Source of the DNA: an uncultured Myxococcales bacterium
GTDB lineage: Bacteria; Myxococcota_A; Polyangia; Nannocystales; Nannocystaceae
Reading direction: 5' to 3'
Assembly: GCA_902826865.1 (NCBI GenBank)
Contig: CADEGN010000029.1
Location: 1 to 43,557, forward strand
Length of the DNA: 43,557 bases
Shown here: positions 34,683-42,800 of the stretch, one piece after another
Layout of the letters: the number at the start of each line of letters is the position of its first letter
Position numbering within the stretch: position 1 is the stretch's first letter
Translations under genes and position numbers: made by a program
Notes under the pieces: model-generated
Databases searched by the model: none
The model's input: the letters and a program-made list of their open reading frames with translations, nothing else
What the model was told of the DNA's origin: nothing

Positions 34683-36323
34683 GTGCACGTCGGTGAGACC
34701 GCAGAACATCTTGGCGGTGACGCGTTGTACACACGTCTGCGCATTGCCGCAGGTGATGTTGTCCTCGACGACTTTCGCGTACTCGAGCGCCTCGACGTGC
34801 GCTCGTATGCGACGTTCTTTCTCGGAATCGACCGCCGCCGCGAGCGCCCATGCGTCATCTGTATTGGGCACAACCGCACCTCCGATCTAAATCGCGCCGA
34901 GGCGCTACGTCGACGATTGTCGGTGGAAGCACGAGTGCTGGCGTCGCTATGCCACCCGACGCTGCTCGAAATCTACGGCACCGGCGTCGATCTCGATCTC
35001 AACCCCATCGTGGTGATGGAATACCGCGCGGCTCCGACCCTCGATCTCGTGCTGCTGGAGAGGGCGGTCCCGCTCGGCAACTCCGACGTACTGCTGCTTG
35101 CGCGGCAACTCAGTGTGGCTCTTGAGGCGCTGCACGAGCGCGGCATCACGCACGGCCACCTGAGACCCGAACATGTTCAGTGGGAGAAAGGTGACGCTGG
35201 TCACCGCAGGGTTCGGCTCGCCTACGTGCCCATCTCGAAGCTGTGCCGGGACCCCTCCGGAAAACCCACCGTTCGTGATCTCCCCTACCTCGCCCCCGAA
35301 GCCCGGAGCGGACAATTCCGGCGCGGGTCGGACGTGTTCGCACTCGGAGCTGTGCTCTGGTGGGCTGCGACAGGGCGCCCCTGTCGACCACATGCCGAAC
35401 AGCCGCTCGCCTCCACGTGCATCGAGCGCAATCCTGGTTTGGATCCGCGCTTCGCCGCCATCGTCGAGCAAATGTTGGCGGCGAACCCGTCCAGTCGGCC
35501 GACAGCATCGAAGTTGGTGCGAATCTGGGACGAGTGTGAGGTGGTCACACCGCGCGCCGACGTCGCCGAACCAGCGCGTGCACAGCCCGTCCGCGTGGCA
35601 CTGGTCGACGACAACCCAGTCACTGCGCGCCTCGTACATCACTTGCTTGACGGCCTCGGATGCGCGGTTACTGAGTTTGCGACGGCCGAGCCGCTTTCAC
35701 AGCGTTCAACGCCGGCCTTCGACGTCACCGTCATCAGCGCCACACTCGACGCAAATCTCAACCACGTCGTCGCCCGCCTCACCCAGGCGAGCCCGACGGT
35801 TCCCGTCGTGGTGGTTGCTTCGAGCATGTCGGCGATCGAGCGAGCGATCGAAGGGGCGCACGCCACGCTGGTGTTGCCGGCGCAGATCCCTGCATTTACC
35901 CGAGTCATCCAGGGCGTCACGGCCGCCCATGCGCGGCCGGTCGAAGAAGCTGCCCACGCCGTGGCAGCGAATGCTGCGTATCCGCTCCTAGCCTTGGCCC
36001 GACGCGATCCGGTCGCCGCGCTCGCCGACATCGAACAGTTCATCGGCGGATTTCCCGAGTGGTGCATCGCCCTCGGTACCGCGGTCACCGGCGGCGACGG
36101 GGCCTACGTCGACGCCTTGTGCCGCTCCCTCAGCTCGCGGTGCCACCATGTGGGAGCTCAGGAACTCGTTCAGCTGGTCGCTCGTGTGCGCAACTGCATC
36201 CTCGACGAGGATTGCAATGCGGCTGAGTCCGTTCTGTCCGAATTGGAGCTAGCCTATTACCCGGTGTTTGATCAGCTCATGTCGCTTCGGCGTCAACTCG
36301 CCGCCTTGGAGGAACAGCAATGA
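34683..36323 (+). CDS. Pseudokinase-pseudoreceiver-HPt-like fusion protein
   Basis: 546 residues from GTG at 34683; a longer frame exists from 34533 but its translation looks non-coding. Residues about 29-282 have the Ser/Thr kinase fold (helix-C E82, APEARSG at 204-210, DVFALGAVLWW) but lack the glycine loop and VAIK lysine (VICIGH). HRD is HGH (157-159), the loop Asn is His, and DFG is replaced (LAYV). Residues about 303-412 fold like a receiver: DD at 309-310 and the AS pair are kept, but Ser352 stands at the phosphoacceptor Asp and Leu398 at the conserved Lys. Residues about 450-530 match an HPt-like domain with Arg481 in place of His. All three parts look catalytically dead, arguing for an adaptor. 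The stop overlaps the next start (ATGA), so it is translationally coupled to the TusA-DsrE2 fusion. Confidence 0.85.
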   Translation: MHVGETAEHLGGDALYTRLRIAAGDVVLDDFRVLERLDVRSYATFFLGIDRRRERPCVICIGHNRTSDLNRAEALRRRLSVEARVLASLCHPTLLEIYGTGVDLDLNPIVVMEYRAAPTLDLVLLERAVPLGNSDVLLLARQLSVALEALHERGITHGHLRPEHVQWEKGDAGHRRVRLAYVPISKLCRDPSGKPTVRDLPYLAPEARSGQFRRGSDVFALGAVLWWAATGRPCRPHAEQPLASTCIERNPGLDPRFAAIVEQMLAANPSSRPTASKLVRIWDECEVVTPRADVAEPARAQPVRVALVDDNPVTARLVHHLLDGLGCAVTEFATAEPLSQRSTPAFDVTVISATLDANLNHVVARLTQASPTVPVVVVASSMSAIERAIEGAHATLVLPAQIPAFTRVIQGVTAAHARPVEEAAHAVAANAAYPLLALARRDPVAALADIEQFIGGFPEWCIALGTAVTGGDGAYVDALCRSLSSRCHHVGAQELVQLVARVRNCILDEDCNAAESVLSELELAYYPVFDQLMSLRRQLAALEEQQ

Positions 36324-37723
36324 CCGTCAACGGTTCTGCGGAAGTGCTCGACTGTCGTGGGCAACGTTGCCCGGCCCCGATTCTCGCCCTCTCCAAGCGC
36401 GCGAGAACGATGGCGGATTCGGGTGGACTCTTGGAGATCCGCGCCGACGATCCGGCGTTTTCCCTCGATCTCAGGAGTTGGTGCCGCAGCACCAAGGCGG
36501 AAGTCATTCGCATCGACGACGAGGGCAACGAACAACGTGCCTTGATCCGCGTGCCCGGCAAGGCACAGCCAGCGCGTCGCCCCGACGAGAACATCGCCCT
36601 CGCCGACGTGACGCCGGTGGTACCCGCCTCCGAGACCACCGAGCTCGACTGCCGCGGAACGCGATGCCCCGAGCCGATTCTCGCCATCTCGCGGGCAGCT
36701 CGGGCCGCTCGACCAGGCACGGAAATTACGATCTCAGCGGACGACGACGCCTTTCCCCTCGATCTGCGCAGTTGGTGTCGGAGCGCAGGCGCGACCTTGA
36801 TCGAACTCGGTCCAGCCACCGATGGCGGCCACAGAGCGAGGATCCGAACGCGCAGCAGCGACTCGGAGACGAGCGACGCGGCTCCACGGGCGCCCAGCTC
36901 AGACGCCGGGTCCGCCGAGCGAGCACAAGGTGTCAGCTTCGAGTGGGCCGCAGGCAGCCCAGTGGTCGACCTCCGGGCGCTGCCCACCGAAATCTGGGAG
37001 ACGGTGCTCGACGGCGGGGCGAAAAAACTCGGCGTCGGCGGCATGCTGCGACTCGTCGCAGACGACCCGAACACGGCCGCCCACTTGGTTTCGTGGTGTG
37101 CCGCGCGCGGCCACGAATTCGTGCGGCTCGACACTGGCAACACCACCCGCGCCGAGATACGTGTCGCTAGCGGACCGTCCGCCTCGGTCGTTACCACGAC
37201 CGCGTTGGCAAAGCGTGAGGACAAGGCGACGGGTTCACCCGATTGCACCCTGCTCGTCTTGCACAATGATCACGAAGCTCTACTCGCCGCGTTGCTCGTC
37301 GCGGTCGGAGCAGCGAGCCAAGGCAAACAAGTCGTGGTCTTCTTCACGTTCTGGGGATTGAATCTCCTGCGCGGGGACCACCCCAACAAGCAGATGCCAA
37401 AAGAGCCGGTCAGCTGGATGCAGCGGATGATGAAGATGATGATGCCCAAGGGCCCCGCGCGCCAGAGCCTTGGCCAGATGAACTTCGGCGGCGCGGGCAA
37501 GCTGATGCTGGGAAGCATCATGAAGAAGCGCAAGATCATGTCGCTACCGGAACTCATGAACACAGCCGAGGAGCAGGGCGTGCGATTCATCGCCTGCACC
37601 ATGAGCATGGAAGTCATGGGGATCACGAAGCGTGATCTGGCTCCCCGCACCAATCTCGAATACGGGGGCGTGGCCGCGTTCGTGAACAACGCCCACGGCG
37701 CAGGCATGAGCCTGGTCTTCTAA
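36320..37723 (+). CDS. Triple TusA-like / DsrE2-like sulfur-carrier fusion protein
   Basis: 467 residues. TusA-like domains at about 8-80 and 108-178 carry the sulfur-binding CPxP motif (CPAP with C17; CPEP with C116). A third at about 213-283 aligns but has ALPTE instead, so its Cys is lost. A second Cys in SWC recurs in all three (C55, C153, C260). The C-terminal 160 residues (308-467) match DsrE2-type proteins: LLVLHNDHEALLAALLVAVG, FFTFWGLNLLR, a Met-rich stretch and FIACTMSMEVMG with Cys426. TusA and DsrE proteins pass persulfide sulfur between enzymes; this one looks like a single-chain relay. No signal peptide: the usual DsrE2 hydrophobic segments are present but weak. The ATG overlaps the stop of the pseudokinase gene, so both are made together. 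Confidence 0.9.
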   Translation: MTVNGSAEVLDCRGQRCPAPILALSKRARTMADSGGLLEIRADDPAFSLDLRSWCRSTKAEVIRIDDEGNEQRALIRVPGKAQPARRPDENIALADVTPVVPASETTELDCRGTRCPEPILAISRAARAARPGTEITISADDDAFPLDLRSWCRSAGATLIELGPATDGGHRARIRTRSSDSETSDAAPRAPSSDAGSAERAQGVSFEWAAGSPVVDLRALPTEIWETVLDGGAKKLGVGGMLRLVADDPNTAAHLVSWCAARGHEFVRLDTGNTTRAEIRVASGPSASVVTTTALAKREDKATGSPDCTLLVLHNDHEALLAALLVAVGAASQGKQVVVFFTFWGLNLLRGDHPNKQMPKEPVSWMQRMMKMMMPKGPARQSLGQMNFGGAGKLMLGSIMKKRKIMSLPELMNTAEEQGVRFIACTMSMEVMGITKRDLAPRTNLEYGGVAAFVNNAHGAGMSLVF

Positions 37724-37853
37724 ACGCGCCTGCCATGGGCCGTCGGGCGGGGTTGCGAGACCCGCCATGGCGGCCCGTGGCGGCCGCCGAACCAATCCGC
37801 CGTGCGCGAATCGCGGAGTGACGGCCGTCGACCGCCACTCCCACTCAACGGGC

Positions 37854-39305
37854 ATGACCATCGACGCTCGATTTGCCCTCGCCCTCGTCGCCCTCAGCGC
37901 AGCCTGCGTCATCGACGACGGCGACGCGGGCGCCGACACCTCGGATGACACAACTTCGTCGGACGCGGAATCGGGCGGCAACGACACCGCCGACGGCGCG
38001 GACTCCACCGACGGAGATCCCACGGGCGATGCTCCCACCGACGGCTGCGCGGCGCCCAACGGCCCCGGCACCGACGTGCCCGGCACGATCGACGCCGATG
38101 TGACCTGGACCGCCGAGGGTAGCCCCTATCGCATCGCGGCGACGACCTACCTCACCGCGACGATCACGCTCGAGCCCTGCACCGTGGTCCAGCTGGCCTC
38201 CGACGGGCGTATCGCGATCGGCAACGATCCGGCGCCGGGCGCCGTCGTGGCAAATGGCGAGGTGATCACCGACGACGCCGGCGAGCCGCTGCGCCGCGCG
38301 GTGCGATTCGAGCGGCAAGATCCCAACGCAGCCTGGGGGTCCCTCATCGTCGACGCCACCGGCACGCTCGACGCCACGACCACCGACTTCGTCGGCGGCG
38401 GCAGCACCAACGCCGGCGCAACGATCGAAGCCTGGGGGGTCTCGCCGGAGGGCACGACGACACCGAACGTGCGCGTGAACGACGTGTCCATCGTCGACAG
38501 CTCCACCCATGGCGTATATCTGCGCCGCCGCGCGGCGTTCATGCCGGGCTCAGATGGCCTGCGCATCACGGGAACCGCCGAAGGTGGCTTTCCGGTCCAG
38601 CTCGAGGCGGGAGCGGTGCACAGCCTGCCCATCAACCTCGAGTTCACCGACAACGCCGACGACGTCGTGCTGGTGGAGACGTTCACGAGCGTGGACGACG
38701 ACACGTTCGTCGCCCGCGGCGTGCCGCTGCGCATCGACGACGCCCTGTATCTGGGCACTGCCGACGCTGTTGACGTCTCGACGTTAACGATCGAAGCCGG
38801 CACTGAGCTGGAGTTCGTCAACACGGGTGCTGGCTCGGGCATCTTCGTCGGCCTCGACGATGAGCACCCTGGCATGATCGTGGCCGCGGGCGAACCAGAC
38901 GCGCCGATCATCCTCCGTTCGGGTGCAGACGCGCCGGCGCCCGGCGACTGGATGGGGCTGTACTTCCGCTACAGCCCGGCCCAGGGCAACGTGTTGTCCA
39001 ACGTCACCATCGCCCATGCCGGGGCACAAAGTGGCGCGCAGGGCTGGGGTTGCGGGCCAGCCGACAACAACGCGAGCATCTTGCTGCTCACCGATCCGAT
39101 GGGCCCGTTCTTGTCGAATGTGACGTTCACCGAATGCGGCGGCGATACCCAGATCGTCATCGGTTGGCTCGACGAGACGCCGGCCGCGACCGCGGCAGCG
39201 TGGGCCGCCGGCAACGAGTTCGCCGCGGCGCCGGCCTGCACCGTGGGTCTGCCCCGCGACACGAACAACGGCTGCCCGGGCAATTCCGAGCCCGACTGCC
39301 TCTGA
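37854..39305 (+). CDS. Lipoprotein, beta-rich (beta-helix-like), unknown function
   Basis: 483 residues from ATG at 37854 (MTIDARFALALVALSAAC), which supplies a lipoprotein signal; upstream residues look non-coding. An acidic Asp/Thr/Gly linker (about 20-65) follows. The body is made of short repeating strands with Asn/Asp/Gly turns (TYLTATITLEPCTVVQLASD, NDVSIVDSSTHGVYL, LEFTDNADDVVLVETF, LSNVTIAHAGAQSG, LSNVTFTECGGDTQIVIG), as in right-handed parallel beta-helix proteins. Six or so cysteines could form disulfides. No active-site motif is apparent. It lies 130 bp after the TusA fusion on the same strand and begins the run of lipoproteins reaching the window end. Confidence 0.78.
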   Translation: MTIDARFALALVALSAACVIDDGDAGADTSDDTTSSDAESGGNDTADGADSTDGDPTGDAPTDGCAAPNGPGTDVPGTIDADVTWTAEGSPYRIAATTYLTATITLEPCTVVQLASDGRIAIGNDPAPGAVVANGEVITDDAGEPLRRAVRFERQDPNAAWGSLIVDATGTLDATTTDFVGGGSTNAGATIEAWGVSPEGTTTPNVRVNDVSIVDSSTHGVYLRRRAAFMPGSDGLRITGTAEGGFPVQLEAGAVHSLPINLEFTDNADDVVLVETFTSVDDDTFVARGVPLRIDDALYLGTADAVDVSTLTIEAGTELEFVNTGAGSGIFVGLDDEHPGMIVAAGEPDAPIILRSGADAPAPGDWMGLYFRYSPAQGNVLSNVTIAHAGAQSGAQGWGCGPADNNASILLLTDPMGPFLSNVTFTECGGDTQIVIGWLDETPAATAAAWAAGNEFAAAPACTVGLPRDTNNGCPGNSEPDCL

Positions 39306-39352
39306 GATCCGCGCCATGACACGCGCCGGCTCGGCGGGCATTATGTCGATCG

Positions 39353-40552
39353 ATGCTCCGCGCCCTTGCGCTCGCCCTCGTTCCGCTCGCCTGCGCAGGT
39401 AGCGATGTGTTCCAGTGCGCGCGGGATACGGAGTGTCACGGGACGGAGGCGCTCGGACGATGCGAGCCCAATGGCTGGTGCAGCTTCGCTGACGACACTT
39501 GCCCCTCCCTGCGTCGGTACGGAAGTCACGCGGGGCACGGACTCGCCGGCACCTGCGTCCCCGCGGAGGGGACGACCGCCGGCGAGACCAGCGAAGGTCA
39601 CGACTCAGGCACCAGTGATCCGACCGGACTAAGCGGTGAGAGTGGGCCAAGTGCGGACGCCAGTAGCAGTGGGAGCACAACGGAGTCGCCGCCCATCTGT
39701 GGCGACGGCGTGGCGCAGGGCGATGAGCCATGCGATGGCGACGATGTCGTCGTGACTTGCATCGAGCTCGGCCATGACAACGGGACCCCAACCTGCCGCC
39801 CCGACTGCACTGCGGATGACTCCACCTGCAGCGACTGCGGCAATGGCCTGGTCGAAGCCCCTGAGACCTGCGACGGCTCGGTGAACGGGGGCTCATGCGT
39901 GGAGCTGGGGTGGTTTGGCGGAACGCTCGCGTGCGCGGCCGACTGCCTGGGTTTCGACGAGTCCGGTTGCACGAACTGCGGCAACGCGGTCACCGACATC
40001 GGCGAACTCTGCGACGGACCGATCACGGATATCTTCTCCACCTGCGATGGGATCGGATACGACGCCGGCACCCTCGCATGCGCCTCGGACTGCACCTTCG
40101 ATATCTCGATGTGCGGCGCCATGATTTGCGGCGCCGATGCTGTATTCCCCGCGAGTGAGTGCCCCACCCAGTGCGACTCCTGCGACAGCACCACGTGCTA
40201 CTTCGACTGCGACGACACGTCCGCGTGCAGCGGACTCAATATCGCGTGCCCGGCCGGTTGGGGATGCGAGCTACGTTGCAATGGATCGTCCGCGTGTGAA
40301 GCCGCAACCCTCACGTGCCCCGAGTACTTTCCCTGCTCCGTGACATGCAGCGGCACGTCGGCGTGCGCGGACGCGTCGGTTTCCTGCAGCCTCACCGCTA
40401 CGTGCGCGATGGACTGCGACCCGATCTCCACCGACGTGTGCCTGGGCGCGGTGCTCGACTGCGGCAGCGACGGCTGCCACGCAACTCAGTGCAGCGGCAC
40501 CGACCCCGACGTACAGTGCGGCCCGGCCTGTTCCTGCACAGACTGCCTCTGA
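39353..40552 (+). CDS. Cys-rich lipoprotein with CGDG-type repeats and a 23-residue Cys repeat
   Basis: 399 residues. A signal peptide ends PLAC (weak lipobox, C14). Residues about 20-70 form a Cys module (CARDTECHG, GRCEPNGWCSFADDTC, RRYG, GTCV) that recurs in the protein at 40806. A Ser/Gly/Thr linker is followed by three CGDG/CGN-type modules (about 115-255) with the layout C-G-D/N-G...CDG...C...GTLAC...C...C, like the single one at 7678-8124. The C-terminal part has three exact-length 23-residue repeats, Cys at positions 1, 7, 14 and 20 (residues 286-354), plus a degenerate fourth. Highly disulfide-bonded and probably exposed on the outer surface; function unknown. Confidence 0.83.
   Translation: MLRALALALVPLACAGSDVFQCARDTECHGTEALGRCEPNGWCSFADDTCPSLRRYGSHAGHGLAGTCVPAEGTTAGETSEGHDSGTSDPTGLSGESGPSADASSSGSTTESPPICGDGVAQGDEPCDGDDVVVTCIELGHDNGTPTCRPDCTADDSTCSDCGNGLVEAPETCDGSVNGGSCVELGWFGGTLACAADCLGFDESGCTNCGNAVTDIGELCDGPITDIFSTCDGIGYDAGTLACASDCTFDISMCGAMICGADAVFPASECPTQCDSCDSTTCYFDCDDTSACSGLNIACPAGWGCELRCNGSSACEAATLTCPEYFPCSVTCSGTSACADASVSCSLTATCAMDCDPISTDVCLGAVLDCGSDGCHATQCSGTDPDVQCGPACSCTDCL
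40208..40414 (+). repeat. Three tandem 69-bp units encoding a Cys-rich 23-residue repeat
   Basis: Within the 39353 gene. Each unit encodes C-x5-C-x6-C-x5-C-x3 with a T/S-S-A-C core (CDDTSAC, CNGSSAC, CSGTSAC). Base identity between units is moderate, so the repeat is old and protein-level. Confidence 0.8.
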
Positions 40553-40777
40553 TTCGCGACTCCGCCGCGCGCAGAAGGGGCCGACGAAAGTGAGGCCTTT
40601 CGCCGGGCGCCGCGCCATCTCGGCGCTCTCGCCTGCAGCCGATTCCGTGTCGTAGACCTGCGACCCCATAGCGGTCGAAATCGTACAGATCCCAGGCCCG
40701 CTGCGGTCATTGCCGGCCGTCGCAGGCGATTGGGCGTGGAGAACGCAAAGCGCCCAAGCGATTGTGTGCGTTGCTTC

Positions 40778-40796
40778 GTATCGTGACACTCGATAC
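40778..40796. promoter_or_regulatory. Inverted repeat GTATCG-N7-CGATAC, operator candidate
   Basis: Perfect six-base arms with a seven-base spacer, ending nine bases before the ATG at 40806. The site overlaps the place of a ribosome binding site, so a bound protein or an RNA hairpin could block translation or transcription. Confidence 0.4.
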
Positions 40797-40805
40797 TCTG
40801 ATGAA

Positions 40806-42800
40806 ATGCGGTTTTGCCCTCCGGCGGTGGCCGCGGCGACCTTCGCGGTTGGGCTTGTCGGCGAGGTCGGATGTTCGCCAGTCGCCGCGTACGGCTGCAG
40901 TGTGGATGGCAACTGCGTCGATGACGACGTACAAGGCGTGTGTGAGCCGACGGGATACTGCAGTTTTCCCGATGAAACCTGCGACAGCACGCGACGCTAC
41001 GGCAAGCTCGCGCCGCCGGAAATCGCGGGCGCATGCGTGGACCTCCCGGGATCGAGCGGAGCAGCCGACGGCGCCGATACCTTCGTGGGGAGCGCGGACG
41101 GGGCCGTCAGCGCCGACACAACGCAGGGCGTTGCCAGCACCGGCGCGGACGCGGCCACCGCCAACGACGGCACCGCCGACGGCGGCTGCACGCCGATGTC
41201 GTGCATCGATGCGGACGGGGACGGCTGGGGTGACGGCGATGGATGCTTGGGGCCGGATTGCGACGACGCAAACCCGGCCCATCACGACCGATGCTTCTAC
41301 GTCGCGCCCGACGGCGACGACACCAGCGACGGGAGCATCACGACGCCCTGGGTCACCTTTGGCCGGGCGGTGAGCGCACTTGCGCCCGGTGATTCTCTGG
41401 TCGTGCGGGACGGCATCTACAGCACCGACGTGCATGGACCGCTCCGCATCAACTGCGGCGAGGGCGTCGCGACCGGAACGGCCGAGGCACCCATCTTCGT
41501 CCGTGCCGAGCACGAGCGGATGGCGCAGATCCTCACGCACGGAACGAGCTATGGGATCCGCGTTGAAGGGTGTCAGCATTGGACGGTGCTTGGCTTCACC
41601 GTTCTAGGTGGCGACGCGTCGACAACCGGGGGCGGCGTGGCCTCGACCATTGTTTCGGTGGCGTCGAGCCAGTTCGTCACGCTCCGACGTATCCTCGCGG
41701 CGTATAACAACCGCTACTTCAACTCGATCTTGTACGACGTGTACGAATCGTCGGACGTGCTTTTTGAGGAGTGCGAAGGGCGACAGTTTCACCGCACCGC
41801 GTTTAACACCTGGTACTCCGACCGCGTCACCTACCGGCGCTGCTTCGCCGAGGTAGGCACGCACGCAGACCTGCCCGGCTGTGTCTCGCCGGCGCAAGCC
41901 GACGTGCCGTTTTGCAGTAGCAATCCCGACGGCGGGGACAGCGGATTCTCGGCGTTCCGAAACAACAACGATGTGCGGTACGAAAACTGCGTCGCCGCCG
42001 GACCGCTCACCTACGGATTCACCATCGGCAGCTACGGCCAGAACGCCAGCCACGTTGGCAACATCGCCTTCGGCGGGCCGGTTTATGGGATCGCCACGTT
42101 TGCAGGCAGCGGTTCGCCGACGGTCGGCGTTAGCATTCGCGACATGCTCGTGGTCGGTGCCCGAAGCGCCGGGATGTACCTCGAGAGCCCGCTGGAGACC
42201 ACGATCTCAGGGGTCTCGATCCTCGATGGTGAGGGCCATGGAATCCGCGTCATCGAATCAGCGGACGCGCTGTGCGTGAACCAAGTGACCGGGTGCTCGG
42301 TGGATATTGAGCGCGGATTGCTGTTGGACCTGGGGGATGACGCGTTTGCGCTAAGCAGCGCGGTGCACTGGTCAATCCGCGACAGCATCGCCCACGGCAC
42401 CACCGTCGATTTTCCGCCTGGGGAGCCCATCGAGGACGAAGAGGGCGCGATCACACGTTGCGCGAGCGTCGCTGCCGCGCAGGGCATTGGCCCGGGCGAG
42501 TGCGCCGTCTACATCCCGGATGGTAGCCCGGCCGCGTCCGCCGCCAGCACTGGTGAGGACATCGGCGCAAACATTGTCTGGCGGATCGAAGGCGAGGCCA
42601 CGAGCTTCCCGCTGTGGGATCTGGAGCGCGGCTTCTGCTGCGGACCCTCGGTGATGGGTGTGAACGACGACCCGACGGCAACGTGCTCGGTCGCCAGCGC
42701 GACGCTGCATGCCTTCGATGCCGACTGTCCGCCGCCCCCGGACTATCCGCTTCCGCAGGCATGCCCCGATCCAGTTCCGCTATGCGGGGCCAGTGGTTGA
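40806..42800 (+). CDS. Secreted beta-helix protein with N-terminal Cys module and metal-binding motif
   Basis: 664 residues from ATG at 40806; the frame continues to 40710 but without signal features. Signal peptide MRFCPPAVAAATFAVGLVGE with Cys23 after VG (lipobox weak). Residues about 24-80 are the same Cys module as in the 39353 protein (VCEPTGYCSFPDETC, TRRYG). A linker leads to CIDADGDGWGDGDG, GPDCDDANP (about 133-160), the putative metal-binding motif of myxobacteria. From about 164 (FYVAPDGDDTSDGSITTPW) a DUF1565-like right-handed parallel beta-helix with ladder units such as WTVLGFTVLGGDAS, RYENCVAAGPLTYG and TISGVSILDGEGHGIRV. Such proteins are often polysaccharide lyases or adhesins; no catalytic residues can be assigned. 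Confidence 0.85.
   Translation: MRFCPPAVAAATFAVGLVGEVGCSPVAAYGCSVDGNCVDDDVQGVCEPTGYCSFPDETCDSTRRYGKLAPPEIAGACVDLPGSSGAADGADTFVGSADGAVSADTTQGVASTGADAATANDGTADGGCTPMSCIDADGDGWGDGDGCLGPDCDDANPAHHDRCFYVAPDGDDTSDGSITTPWVTFGRAVSALAPGDSLVVRDGIYSTDVHGPLRINCGEGVATGTAEAPIFVRAEHERMAQILTHGTSYGIRVEGCQHWTVLGFTVLGGDASTTGGGVASTIVSVASSQFVTLRRILAAYNNRYFNSILYDVYESSDVLFEECEGRQFHRTAFNTWYSDRVTYRRCFAEVGTHADLPGCVSPAQADVPFCSSNPDGGDSGFSAFRNNNDVRYENCVAAGPLTYGFTIGSYGQNASHVGNIAFGGPVYGIATFAGSGSPTVGVSIRDMLVVGARSAGMYLESPLETTISGVSILDGEGHGIRVIESADALCVNQVTGCSVDIERGLLLDLGDDAFALSSAVHWSIRDSIAHGTTVDFPPGEPIEDEEGAITRCASVAAAQGIGPGECAVYIPDGSPAASAASTGEDIGANIVWRIEGEATSFPLWDLERGFCCGPSVMGVNDDPTATCSVASATLHAFDADCPPPPDYPLPQACPDPVPLCGASG

Noticed and set aside
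36320..37723. tRNA thiolation (TusBCD-type) operon
   Set aside because: The C-terminal domain resembles DsrE2, not TusB/C/D, and no mnmA/tusE genes are nearby.
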